A DNA stretch of 64,000 nucleotides, from NCBI GenBank assembly GCA_040901795.1, contig JBBDYH010000142.1, positions 12,676-76,675 on the forward strand, written 5' to 3'. The notes beneath the pieces are model-generated. The model did no database searches and was not told the origin of the DNA. It saw only the letters and a list, made by a program, of their open reading frames with translations. Origin of the DNA: JBBDYH01 sp040901795. Its GTDB lineage: Bacteria > Planctomycetota > Planctomycetia > Pirellulales > JALHPA01. Made by a program: the position numbers and the translations under genes. Below, piece by piece: positions 32,757-41,012 of the stretch (positions are counted from its first letter, which is position 1; every line of letters begins with the position of its first letter).

Positions 32757-32960
32757 TTACGTCGCGCTGTTTGCGAACGCAATTGCGGCAATGGCGCCCA
32801 CAGGTCCTGACGGTAGCGAGGTCGGTGCCCTGAGCTCCGGCGGAACCTGTCGCTCCATGTCATAGGTTCGCAGCTCGAAGTACAGGAAGAGACAAGCAAT
32901 CACTGTCGCCAAGAACGACAGCATCAACATGACCGTGTAGATGTTAACGTCTTGTTTCAT
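32757..32960 (-). CDS. Small single-pass membrane protein
   Basis: 67 residues. A short cytoplasmic start (MKQDVNIYTV) precedes one strong transmembrane helix (about 11-28, LMLSFLATVIACLFLYFEL), then a Pro/Ala-rich tail. It lies 22 bp downstream of the coiled-coil membrane protein gene on the same strand and is probably cotranscribed. Short proteins of this shape paired with the coiled-coil protein appear to be a planctomycete feature; no function is known to me. Confidence 0.65.
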   Translation of the reverse strand: MKQDVNIYTVMLMLSFLATVIACLFLYFELRTYDMERQVPPELRAPTSLPSGPVGAIAAIAFANSAT

Positions 32961-32982
32961 GAGAAACCTGTGCGAACTGATA

Positions 32983-33861
32983 CTAGCCTTGCCTTGCCAA
33001 GCGACTCAATTTCGAAGTCGCGGTATCGCCCCGTTTGATTTGCTGTACCGAGTGCTCCGACATAACGCGGCCGATCGCGCGGTCTTTTTCGACGTTGGTA
33101 ATCTGGATCTTGCCCACGAAGCGGCTGTCGCGAATCACATCCAGCACATGGCCGACCCGGATGCCGTCGTGGCTGCCGGCGGCGATTTCTACGCCATCAC
33201 GGCCAACATCCTCGACGTTGGCGTCCAGCGGCGGCGGTCGGAGGTCGAGCGGATCCTCGAGCGTCATGCCGACCTGCGAGAGCAGCAGCCGCGCGTTGGC
33301 CAGCATCTGCGCCAACTGATCGTTTCGCTCTCTCAAGTCCGGCAACTCGGTATTCGCCTGCATCAGTTGATTCGCGAGCTGCAACGACTTTTTGAACAAA
33401 TCGTCGACCATCGCGATCTGAGTCTTAATGTCTTCGGTCAGCTTCTGGACCTGCGTGGTAGCGACGTTGACGTTCTCTTCTTGGGTCCGTAGCGTGGCGA
33501 CGGCGTGGGCCAATTGATCGCCCCGCTGCGTGAGTTGATCTTGCGCGGCGGCCAGCTCCTGTCGCCGCTCGGAAAGTTCCGTCTGCAGCTTAGCCAGCGC
33601 CTCGGCCTTGGCAGTCCGCTCGGCCACGACCTCCTTCTGCAGCGCCAGATGGTCGGCCGACAGCTTCTGGTTTTGCGCGACGAGTTGCTCGTAGCGCGCC
33701 TTCCAGCCTACCGGCTGTCCCGTTTGCTGCGCTTCGGCCGCCGTCCGCGCAACCTCCTGTTTCCAATTTCGATGCGTGGCATAGACCATCAGCGCCATGG
33801 TCATGAACATCAGGCTCATGACGAAGATGAGAACCACAAAGATCTTGCCGAGCAGGTTCAT
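32983..33861 (-). CDS. Membrane-anchored coiled-coil protein
   Basis: 292 residues. An N-terminal transmembrane helix (about 7-27, IFVVLIFVMSLMFMTMALMVY) is followed by a long coiled coil (about 45-205; e.g. LAKLQTELSERRQELAAAQD). A C-terminal beta domain (about 215-285) contains VEIAAGSHDGIRVGHVLDVIRDSRFVG, similar in shape to the MreC/RseP-like small beta barrels. The last segment, VMSEHSVQQIKRGDTATSKL, is conserved-looking. It probably projects from the cytoplasmic membrane. Upstream partner of the 67-residue membrane protein. Function unknown; a cell-envelope structural role is an inference. Confidence 0.75.
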   Translation of the reverse strand: MNLLGKIFVVLIFVMSLMFMTMALMVYATHRNWKQEVARTAAEAQQTGQPVGWKARYEQLVAQNQKLSADHLALQKEVVAERTAKAEALAKLQTELSERRQELAAAQDQLTQRGDQLAHAVATLRTQEENVNVATTQVQKLTEDIKTQIAMVDDLFKKSLQLANQLMQANTELPDLRERNDQLAQMLANARLLLSQVGMTLEDPLDLRPPPLDANVEDVGRDGVEIAAGSHDGIRVGHVLDVIRDSRFVGKIQITNVEKDRAIGRVMSEHSVQQIKRGDTATSKLSRLARQG

Positions 33862-34103
33862 CGCGCCTCTCCGAGCATTGCGCAGTGGTAATTAAACGGA
33901 CTGAAGCTGCGCGCAAAACGGCTGGCTGGCAGACGCGAGAAATCGCCTCCGTGCGGCTCCCACTCCGCTCGCCGCCGACATACGCTGCCAGGTGAAAAGT
34001 CCGACCGCGACAGGAGATAGCTCCTGCAGAAGTAGGAACTTCAGTATAGCTACCGCCTAGAGCCAGAGTCAAACTGGGCAAAATTGATGTTCAAAACCGG
34101 GAG

Positions 34104-35870
34104 CTAGCACCCTGCGGCTGATTGCATCCGGCGATGGCGGCCACGTATGGCCACGACCGATAAGGCCAGACAGGGGGCGACATACAGCAATTCCAGCCAA
34201 CCGCCGTATTCCAGGAAGAAGCTACCGCGGTCGTCGATTTCGACATCGGCAACGATAAAACCGGTATCTCGCCGCGGGCCCTGCTCGAGAATTCGCCCCT
34301 CGGCGTCGATCCAGGCCGAAAAACCGGTGTTGGCCGCAATTAACAGCGGCTTGCGGCATTCCAGCGCCCGGAATACCCCGCAGATCAAGTGCAGGTCGAG
34401 CTCGCTCGACCCCCAGAACCAACCGTCATTGGTCAGGCTTACCAGTACGTCCGGCTCGCGATCCTCCTCGCGTAGTTGTCGAATCTGCTGGCGGAACAGT
34501 TGCGGGATGACGGTCTCGTAGCAGATGCTCGGCGAGAATCGGACGCCGCCGATCTTTTCGGCGACCGCCCGTTCGCCCGGTGTCAACCCCTCGCCCATCG
34601 GTGTCAGCTTGTAGAGCGCGGGCCAGAGGCTGAACAACGGCACATACTCGCCAAACATCACTAGGTGCATCTTGTCGTATACGCTTAAGAGCTCGCCATC
34701 GCCGCTGACGAACGCCGCCGAGTTGTAGCGCTGTTCGCGCGTTGCAGATAAATGTTCGCGGCCGAGGCCCACGAGTGCCGGCGTTCGCCAGCGCGCAAAG
34801 AACTTGCCCGGCAAGGCGCCTCGCTCGGCTTCGATTTGCTCTTTCGACCTGCCTTGCGCCCAGCGCACCATGTGCGGCGGCATTTCGTAGTCTGGCGAAA
34901 AACTCACCAAGGGTGCGCGAAACATGCTCTCCGGCCAGACGATGAGATCGATCGCCGGCAAGTCGGGGTTCGACTGTTGGTCGCGGCGGCGACGCTCGAC
35001 GGCCTGCTCAGTGAGCTGGTCGTATTGTTCCATCACGCGGCGGTCTTTGTCCGCTTCGTCTTCGAACGTGGTGTCGATTGTGCCTTGGATCAGGGCGACC
35101 GTCGCGCCCGGCCGCGTATGCTCGCCGCTCGTTCGCCACGCTCCGTAGGTCAGAGGAACCGCAAACGCGAGGACGAGCGGCACGATGGGCCAGACCGGCG
35201 TTCGTTGGTCTGCCCAGGGAATCATTCGCGCGAGGCATGCGGCCACGAGCATGACCAGCCCGCTGAGTGCGTAGCAGCCGATGATGTCGGCGAGTTGGAT
35301 CCAGTCGTGCCAACGGTACTGCGTATGCGCGAGGCTCGCGATCGTGATCCCGCCGAACAGGTACCCGCGCGCCACTTCCAGCCCAGTCCACACGGTCGGG
35401 GCGGCGAACACGACCGATAGTCCAACGCGATGCACCGCCACACGCGACAGCAACACGAACAAGAACGGGTAAAGCGCCAGATAGCCGGAAAGCGCCACCC
35501 AGCCAATGCTGGTGGCCCAGTGCGGCAAGCGAAGCCACTGGAGCATGCCCATCCAGAACGCGAAGCTGACCAGGTATAGTGCCACCTTGGACCGTGATCC
35601 ATGAAGCTTCGGCCGCAGAACCAGGAGCAGCCACGGCAGGGGCGCCACCCAGGCCAGCGGCCACCAATGGAGCGGCGGCAGCGACGCCCACAATAGAATG
35701 CCGCCCGAGAGGCCAATGGTAAGCGTGGATTGATACCAGGATAGGCGCCGGAATGTCTCATGGGAGTCGCTCAGGTCCGCGTCGTCGGAGAGCGCGGAGG
35801 TTGCCGGCTTTTCGTGGTGGGCAACGTTCGACGAACTCGCGAGTGGCGATGAGGTTTGGAATGTCGGCAT
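34104..35870 (-). CDS. lnt: Apolipoprotein N-acyltransferase
   Basis: 588 residues. It transfers an acyl chain to the N-terminal Cys of lipoproteins at the outer face of the inner membrane. Six or more hydrophobic helices fill 45-245, followed by a nitrilase-type domain (about 255-560). The catalytic triad is E314 (VWPES), K400 (VYDKMHLVMFGEYVP) and C450 (SICYET). VSLTNDGWFW and the RALECRKPLLIAANTGFS segment are diagnostic. An N-terminal extension of about 40 hydrophilic residues precedes the first helix. The C-terminal helix lies near 565-580. Stands alone between the coiled-coil gene and moeA. Confidence 0.95.
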   Translation of the reverse strand: MPTFQTSSPLASSSNVAHHEKPATSALSDDADLSDSHETFRRLSWYQSTLTIGLSGGILLWASLPPLHWWPLAWVAPLPWLLLVLRPKLHGSRSKVALYLVSFAFWMGMLQWLRLPHWATSIGWVALSGYLALYPFLFVLLSRVAVHRVGLSVVFAAPTVWTGLEVARGYLFGGITIASLAHTQYRWHDWIQLADIIGCYALSGLVMLVAACLARMIPWADQRTPVWPIVPLVLAFAVPLTYGAWRTSGEHTRPGATVALIQGTIDTTFEDEADKDRRVMEQYDQLTEQAVERRRRDQQSNPDLPAIDLIVWPESMFRAPLVSFSPDYEMPPHMVRWAQGRSKEQIEAERGALPGKFFARWRTPALVGLGREHLSATREQRYNSAAFVSGDGELLSVYDKMHLVMFGEYVPLFSLWPALYKLTPMGEGLTPGERAVAEKIGGVRFSPSICYETVIPQLFRQQIRQLREEDREPDVLVSLTNDGWFWGSSELDLHLICGVFRALECRKPLLIAANTGFSAWIDAEGRILEQGPRRDTGFIVADVEIDDRGSFFLEYGGWLELLYVAPCLALSVVAIRGRHRRMQSAAGC

Positions 35871-36060
35871 GGAGACGTGCTCGTTCAGCGGCGTTCGCTG
35901 TTCCGGAGATGTCCGATTTCCATTCTATGCCGTAGCGTACGGCGAAGGGCGGAACGGGGGTAGGGCAGTTGGAGACGGCGGCAGTCGGGCAAATCGAAAT
36001 AATGTCGCCTTTCGCTCCCCGAAAGAAGCGTACTTTCTCAGAGCGAAAGGTGACAAAGCC

Positions 36061-37311
36061 TCACAACAGCAACACCTCGAATTGCTCGCCCGCCTGCCAG
36101 GTCCGATCGCCCGCTGGAAAGACGATCAATCCGTTCGCGCGCGTGATCCCGCGGAGATCCGCACTGCCGCGCCAGCGGACCGGCTCGGCCCACAATCCCT
36201 CGCCTTCGCGGCGAATTACCACGGGGAAGTACGTCGGCCGCTCGCCGCGATGCGTAAACTCGCTGGCCAGCCGCGCGGGCAACCGGCGCAAACCGGCGTC
36301 CGGATCGCGCCCGCCAAGTTTGGCAATCGCCGGCTGAACAAACAGCTCAAAGCACACCAGGCTGCTCACCGGGTTGCCGGGAACGCCAAACACAAGCGTT
36401 CCATGTTCTCCCTCCGTTACTTTGAACTTTGAACCTTGAACCTTGAACTTTGAACCGGCGACGCCAAACCAAAGCGGCTTGCCCGGCTTGAGGTTTACTT
36501 TGTGAAACACCTGCTCGACGCCCATTTCTTGCAGCACGCTGGGAACAAGATCGAGCACACCCGCCGATACGCCGCCTGAGAGCACCAGCACATCGGCGGC
36601 CAGTCCCTGTTCGACTTTTTTGCGAAGATCCCGTACCTCATCGCGCGCGATTCCAAGCTCGACCGGGATCCCGCCGGCGCGGCGGACGGCGGCGGCGAGC
36701 AATGGTCCGTTGCTGTTGCGAATTTGCCCCAGGTCAGGCCGCACGCCGGCCTCCACGAGCTCGTTTCCGGTGGAAAGAACCGCCACGCGCGGGGCTGGAA
36801 ACACGGTTACCTCGGCTCGGCCCACTTCGGCCAGCAAGCCGATCTCGGCTGGCCGAATTTCTTGTCCTACGTGCAAAACCACGTCGCCATAACGCAGAGA
36901 GCTGCCCTGCGCCATGATATTCTGTCGCGGCTTCGCCTCATCAACGATGCGAACGCGGGCGCTCTCCAACATCATCTCCGTGCGCTCGACCATGACGACA
37001 GCGTCGGCGCCGGCTGGCAGCGGCGCCCCGGTCATGATTCGCGTGCATTGTCCCGAGGAAACCGCCAGCATTGGTACGGCGCCCGCCGTGACTTCTTCCA
37101 AGATCGACAATTCGGCGGCGCCCGCGGCGAGATCCGCCGCGACAAGCGCATAGCCATCGACCATGGCCTTGTCGTGCGGCGGCGAATCGATGTCGCTAAT
37201 CACATCCTCGGCAAGCGCAAGGCCCAGTGATTCGGCGAGCGGCGCGCGCGCCGGCGGTTTACGGCCGGTATTTGCCAGGACTTTCGACAGGGCTTCGGAA
37301 ACACTCAACAT
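36061..37311 (-). CDS. moeA: Molybdopterin molybdenumtransferase
   Basis: 416 residues from the ATG at 37311; a TTG three codons upstream is an alternative. It inserts molybdate into adenylated molybdopterin. Motifs: SPPHDKAMVDGYA near 43-55, CTRIMTGAPLPAGADAVVMVE near 90, VAVLSTGNELVEAG, NSNGPLLAAAVRRAG, LSGGVSAG, and KVNLKPGKPLWFG followed by VFGVPGNPVSS. Between the last two lies an insertion, G-S-K-F-K-V-Q-G-S-K-F-K-V-T-E-G-E-H-G, encoded by a TTGAACC-type repeat (36419-36456), in a loop near the active site. It follows fhcC on the same strand with a 65-bp gap, which fits supply of cofactor to that enzyme. Confidence 0.96.
   Translation of the reverse strand: MLSVSEALSKVLANTGRKPPARAPLAESLGLALAEDVISDIDSPPHDKAMVDGYALVAADLAAGAAELSILEEVTAGAVPMLAVSSGQCTRIMTGAPLPAGADAVVMVERTEMMLESARVRIVDEAKPRQNIMAQGSSLRYGDVVLHVGQEIRPAEIGLLAEVGRAEVTVFPAPRVAVLSTGNELVEAGVRPDLGQIRNSNGPLLAAAVRRAGGIPVELGIARDEVRDLRKKVEQGLAADVLVLSGGVSAGVLDLVPSVLQEMGVEQVFHKVNLKPGKPLWFGVAGSKFKVQGSKFKVTEGEHGTLVFGVPGNPVSSLVCFELFVQPAIAKLGGRDPDAGLRRLPARLASEFTHRGERPTYFPVVIRREGEGLWAEPVRWRGSADLRGITRANGLIVFPAGDRTWQAGEQFEVLLL
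36419..36456. repeat. TTGAACC-type heptamer repeat inserted in moeA
   Basis: Five heptamers of the type (C/T)TTGAAC in tandem on the plus strand, read in frame on the minus strand within moeA. The same repeat occurs at 62496-62526 and at 63951-64000 between genes. Confidence 0.9.
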
Positions 37312-37376
37312 AAGCTGCAACTGCCGTTAATGTTGCCTGTAGCATGAATTCACCGGCGCCGCGCATCAAGCCCACA

Positions 37377-38192
37377 TCACTGTTGGCGTGCGACGAAGAC
37401 TTCTCCTCGGCCCAGCGAGAGTAAATCGCCGTGAAATACCTGGTATTCGGCATCGAGCAGGCCCGCCGCAACCGGAAAACCGCGGTGTTGCAGGTGGACC
37501 AACAACATACGGAGGATCTGTCTTGGACCAACGGTCCCAGGCCGGAACGTAGGGAGCAAGGGTGGCGCGCCGCCCAATAATGCGATCGTGCCGCGCCGCA
37601 TGTTTGCGCCCAGCCGCGGCGCGCAGGCGCCAAAGACGAGCACGCTGCCGGCCAACATGTCGCCCGCCAGAAACGATCCGGCCGAGCCTCCCACCGCCAG
37701 CAAGCCGCGTCGCATGCAATTGGCTGCTTCGTCGCCGATGTTGCCGTGCACCAGGATCGAGCCACCGCGCATCCCGCGCGCGCTGCCGGCATAGGCCGAG
37801 CCGATGGCGTGGCCGGCGTGGCCGAGGATGCGAATCTTGCCGCCGCGCATCTCGCAGCCGGCAAAATCGCCCGCGTCGCGCTCGACAGTGATCTCGCCAC
37901 CGGTCATCTGCGCGCCGAGGTGCCGGCCAATCGAGCCTGCAACATGGATCGTGCCAGCATCCATGCGCTCGCCCAGATGATGAACGCTCGATAGATCTCC
38001 AACGAACCGCAGCTTGCCATCGTCCGCCCGCCCGGTCACGCTGAAAAACTCCGCCAGCGGCAAGGTGCGGTTGCCGTGCAACACCGGCAGCCGCTCGATC
38101 TGCGCAAGCGACTGGCCGGCCACTTTCGACGGCAGAAGCCCGCTGACTTCCAGCGGCAGCGAGTCGGTGATGCGGGAGATGAAAGTCAGCAA
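37377..38192 (-). CDS. fhcC: Formylmethanofuran/formyltransferase-hydrolase complex subunit C
   Basis: 271 residues from a TTG at 38192 with AAAGG about 12 nt upstream. A Gly-rich right-handed beta-helix, like the C-terminal domain of glutamate synthase, runs about 60-205: repeated units such as MDAGTIHVAGSIGRHLGAQM, MRGGSILVHGNIGDEAA and MLAGSVLVFGACAPRLGANM. It ends with LLPTFRPG and a conserved C-terminal region. Length and order match FhcC/FwdC of the tetrahydromethanopterin-linked C1 pathway known in methylotrophs and planctomycetes. Subunits A, B and D are not in this window. An overlapping frame of similar length (37366-38211) is Arg-rich and rejected. Neighbour moeA suggests shared demand for molybdopterin. 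Confidence 0.92.
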   Translation of the reverse strand: MLTFISRITDSLPLEVSGLLPSKVAGQSLAQIERLPVLHGNRTLPLAEFFSVTGRADDGKLRFVGDLSSVHHLGERMDAGTIHVAGSIGRHLGAQMTGGEITVERDAGDFAGCEMRGGKIRILGHAGHAIGSAYAGSARGMRGGSILVHGNIGDEAANCMRRGLLAVGGSAGSFLAGDMLAGSVLVFGACAPRLGANMRRGTIALLGGAPPLLPTFRPGTVGPRQILRMLLVHLQHRGFPVAAGLLDAEYQVFHGDLLSLGRGEVFVARQQ

Positions 38193-38264
38193 AATGGTCG
38201 CCTTTAGCCAAACGCAGCCACGAGAGAGCGCGACGGCAATGTAACCGAAACTTATGCCAACAAG

Positions 38265-38627
38265 TCAGGTCCAGTTGCTGAGAAACTCTATGTGGTTGCG
38301 GATGTCTTCCGCGGGCTTCGTCGAGACGACGATCGCCAACCTCCTGATTCGTTCGCCGATTGAATAACGCTGCTGCGGGGAAAGCACGATCCCTGCATGC
38401 GACTTACCCTGCAAAGAATACTCGGTATGGATGCGATGGAAATCACGCGCATTAAAGGTGAATAAGACGCGTCCCTGAGAATTTGCGTATTGGAGCTGCT
38501 CCTCATCCGAAGCATCTTGCAATCCTGCTTCAAGTGCCGTCGTCGCATCAATCCCGCTGGAGAGGAGGCCGGAGATGACGGCGCGCTCCATGGAGTCCGC
38601 GTCGAAGTAAAAGCGGATGGCCGTCAT
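38265..38627 (-). CDS. DUF5615 PIN-like protein (probable toxin)
   Basis: 120 residues. RFYFDADSMERAVISGLLSSGID has the N-terminal acidic cluster of PIN-like folds; D-A-T-T-A-L-E-A-G and FTFNARDFHRIHTEY supply further acidic and His residues. HAGIVLSPQQ is the usual DUF5615 motif. These domains are PIN-related predicted nucleases encoded after DUF433 antitoxins. The start overlaps the DUF433 stop by 4 bp (ATGA), so the two are translationally coupled. Confidence 0.88.
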   Translation of the reverse strand: MTAIRFYFDADSMERAVISGLLSSGIDATTALEAGLQDASDEEQLQYANSQGRVLFTFNARDFHRIHTEYSLQGKSHAGIVLSPQQRYSIGERIRRLAIVVSTKPAEDIRNHIEFLSNWT

Positions 38628-38923
38628 TCGGCGTGACGGCTTTGCGATCCATGGTTTGCCGCGAGTTGGTCATACTCCGCTTCTTCTTCGGCCAGATCCG
38701 CATCAATGCTGTCGCGATTGGCGTGGTAATACGCTAGGGCCGCAAAGATCTGCGAAAGTGTCAGATGACCATATTGATCGGCGATCTCTTCGGCTGACCT
38801 TCCCATCTTGTACCAGCCTGCAATGCGACGAACCGAGACGCCCGTGCCCGCGATCCGCGGGCGACCGCCACAAGTGCCAGGAGATTCAGTGATAAAGGTC
38901 CCGATATCGGCGGTCGAGGACAT
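38624..38923 (-). CDS. DUF433 protein (probable antitoxin)
   Basis: 99 residues. The C-G-G-R-P-R-I-A-G-T-G-V-S-V-R-R-I-A motif followed by W-Y-K-M-G-R-S-A-E-E-I-A-D-Q-Y-G-H-L-T-L-S-Q-I is the complete DUF433 helix-turn-helix domain, which binds DNA and pairs with PIN-like DUF5615 toxins (VapBC-like). The C-terminal acidic, helical tail (NRDSIDADLAEEEAEYDQL) probably binds the toxin. First gene of the two-gene operon. Confidence 0.9.
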   Translation of the reverse strand: MSSTADIGTFITESPGTCGGRPRIAGTGVSVRRIAGWYKMGRSAEEIADQYGHLTLSQIFAALAYYHANRDSIDADLAEEEAEYDQLAANHGSQSRHAE

Positions 38924-39082
38924 TGGAAACTCGCATGCATGTCGGGAATATGTTGATGGCTACGTCAATTCTACCATGTTGGACTCTCGAGGACGAATTG
39001 AGAAGTAAGCTCCACAGTCAGAGGTCAGGCGACGGCGATGGCCTTGCTCCTCACGCGGCGCCAAGAGAGCTACACTAACCTG

Positions 39083-39694
39083 ATGCAAATTGGCGGCGTC
39101 ATTCTCTGCGGCGGAGAGAGCAAACGGATGGGTACGCCCAAGCCGTGGCTGCCGTTTGGCGGCCAGACGCTGCTCGCACGCGTCATTCAAATCCTCTCCG
39201 GTGTCGTCGAGCCGATCGTCGTCGTGGGCGCCGCAGGGCAAAGGTTGCCATCGCTGCCCGACGACATCGTACTCGTCCATGACCGCGCGCCTGGCCGCGG
39301 ACCGCTTGAAGGGATCACCGTGGGGCTGTTGGCGCTAGCAGGTCGTGCGGACGCGGCCTTTTTATGTGGCTGCGACGCGGCGCTCTTGTCTCCCGCCGTC
39401 GTGCGATATCTGATCGACCTTCTCGGCGACCATGATGCCGTCGTGCCTGTCGTTGGCGGATTTCGACAAACGCTCATTTCGGTTTGCCGCGTGAGAGTTT
39501 TGCCAGCGGTGGAGACGATGCTTAAGGCCGGCGAGCGGAAAACGCATCGACTGTTCGACCACGTGAAAACTCGTTTAATTGAAGAAGACGAACTCCGCAC
39601 GGTCGACCCAGAGCTTAGCTCCGTGCGCGCCATGAACACCAAGCAGGAATATTTGGAGGCGCTGGCCGCTGCCGGCTATCGGTCGACGACATGA
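39083..39694 (+). CDS. mobA: Molybdenum cofactor guanylyltransferase (MobA-like)
   Basis: 203 residues from the ATG at 39083; the frame opens 15 residues earlier but GGVILCGGESKRMGTPK must be near the N-terminus. This is the nucleotide-binding L-x-G-G-x-S-x-R-M-G-x-x-K motif (here with Cys-Gly-Gly-Glu). VHDRAPGRGPLEGI and the ACD segment FLCGCDAALLSPAVVRYLID are typical of MobA. It would attach GMP to molybdopterin. It is separated from moeA and fhcC by the DUF433/DUF5615 operon, and is convergent with the rRNA methyltransferase gene (4-bp gap). Confidence 0.88.
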   Translation: MQIGGVILCGGESKRMGTPKPWLPFGGQTLLARVIQILSGVVEPIVVVGAAGQRLPSLPDDIVLVHDRAPGRGPLEGITVGLLALAGRADAAFLCGCDAALLSPAVVRYLIDLLGDHDAVVPVVGGFRQTLISVCRVRVLPAVETMLKAGERKTHRLFDHVKTRLIEEDELRTVDPELSSVRAMNTKQEYLEALAAAGYRSTT

Positions 39695-39698
39695 CGTC

Positions 39699-40946
39699 TT
39701 AGACCACTCGACAAATGAAGCATTTCAAGTACTCGGTCTCCAGGCACGTGACCGAGACCGGATGATCCGGGGCGGCGCCGCGCTGCTCGAGCACTTGAAT
39801 CTGCCTTCCCGTCCGCTGGGCGACGCCTGAGAGCATGTGCAGGAAGTCCTCACGTGTGACGTGCCCAGAACAACTGCAGGTGACCAGAGTGCCCCCCCGC
39901 TCCAACGCCAGCACGCCCATCAAATTGAGCCGGTGATAGGCCATCAGCGCCTCGTCCAGCCGGGCGCGGCTGCGGGCAAACTTCGGCGGGTCAAGGATGA
40001 CCGTGCCAAAACGTTCGCCGGCGGCCACCAATTGATCGAGCGTCTGAAACGCATCGCCTGTCTGCCAGTGGATATTCGACACGCCGTTGAGTTCGGCGTT
40101 GGCGCGCGCCAACGCAATGGCCTTCTCGCTGGTGTCGACGGCAACCACTTCCGCCGCCTCGCCCAGCACACTGGCCGAAAGTGCAAAACCGCCGCTGTAG
40201 CAAAACATGTCGAGTACGCGCGTGTTGCGGCAATAGGCGGCGGCGGCACGGCGATTGTTGCGCTGATCGACGTAGAAACCGGTTTTCTGTCCGGCGGTCA
40301 GGTCGACTCCGTAACGGATGCCGTGCTCGGTGATGAAGATTGGGCCGCCGGGCGGTTCTCCCCAATAAAGCCCTTCAGGCACATCGACCCCTTCAAGCTG
40401 CGCAACTCCCCGTTCGTTGCGGATGACGATGCCGCGGGGCTTGACCAGATCGACAAGGATCGGCGCCAGCAGCTCAAGCCGGAGTGCCATGGCCAACGCC
40501 GTGGGCTGCACCGCCAGATAATCGGCATAGCGATCGACGATCAACCCGCTCAGGCCGTCGGCCTCGCTGAAGACGAGACGGCACGCGTCGGACGGCTCGA
40601 GAAAACCAAGCTCTCGGCGAAACGCGACGGCGTCTTCAAGGCGCCGTCGCCAAAAGGATTCATCGAGCGCTTCGCCGACATCCCATGTGTACAGGCGCAC
40701 GCGAATCCGGCTGCGGCTGTTGTAAAGACCGCGGGCGATGAACTTGCCTTTCTCGCTCACTAAGTCAACGATGTCGCCGTCGTGTGCATTTCCCTGAATC
40801 CGCTCGACCGCCGAATCGAGCACCCACGGATGGCGGCCAAAAAATGGCCGCGCCTTGCGCGGTTTGAGGACCGCTTGCGCCACGGCCATTCCCGGCGCGA
40901 CTGAAAGCGATGATGGGTGCGATTCAAATTGAGTTGTGTCGGCCAT
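39699..40946 (-). CDS. Class I SAM-dependent rRNA cytosine-C5 methyltransferase (RlmI/RlmK-like)
   Basis: 415 residues from the ATG at 40946; the upstream open frame passes through a palindrome. The N-terminal PUA-like domain (about 25-110) has PFFGRHPWVLDSAV and SRIRVRLY. An EEHD-like region precedes the Rossmann methyltransferase domain (about 190-400). SAM motifs: RVLDMFCYSGGFALSA, VVAVDTSEKAIALAR and VILDPPKFARSR. Near the C-terminus GGTLVTCSCSGHV carries the catalytic Cys. The family methylates C1962 of 23S rRNA or a nearby position. The specific target is not fixed by sequence alone. Confidence 0.92.
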   Translation of the reverse strand: MADTTQFESHPSSLSVAPGMAVAQAVLKPRKARPFFGRHPWVLDSAVERIQGNAHDGDIVDLVSEKGKFIARGLYNSRSRIRVRLYTWDVGEALDESFWRRRLEDAVAFRRELGFLEPSDACRLVFSEADGLSGLIVDRYADYLAVQPTALAMALRLELLAPILVDLVKPRGIVIRNERGVAQLEGVDVPEGLYWGEPPGGPIFITEHGIRYGVDLTAGQKTGFYVDQRNNRRAAAAYCRNTRVLDMFCYSGGFALSASVLGEAAEVVAVDTSEKAIALARANAELNGVSNIHWQTGDAFQTLDQLVAAGERFGTVILDPPKFARSRARLDEALMAYHRLNLMGVLALERGGTLVTCSCSGHVTREDFLHMLSGVAQRTGRQIQVLEQRGAAPDHPVSVTCLETEYLKCFICRVV

Positions 40947-40966
40947 GATCACTAACGACCGTGTGC

Positions 40967-40987
40967 CACTGCTCGCTGCGAGCAGTG
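40967..40987. repeat. 21-bp palindrome CACTGCTCGC-N-GCGAGCAGTG, copy 2
   Basis: Same arms as 28997-29017 with T instead of G in the centre. It lies between the rRNA methyltransferase and the Uma2 gene. Confidence 0.9.
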
Positions 40988-41012
40988 CCAAAAACGCACA
41001 ACTGCGATTCTA

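Noticed and set aside
37366..38211. 281-codon frame overlapping fhcC
   Set aside because: Different frame of the same strand, Arg-rich without domain features; fhcC frame carries the family repeats.
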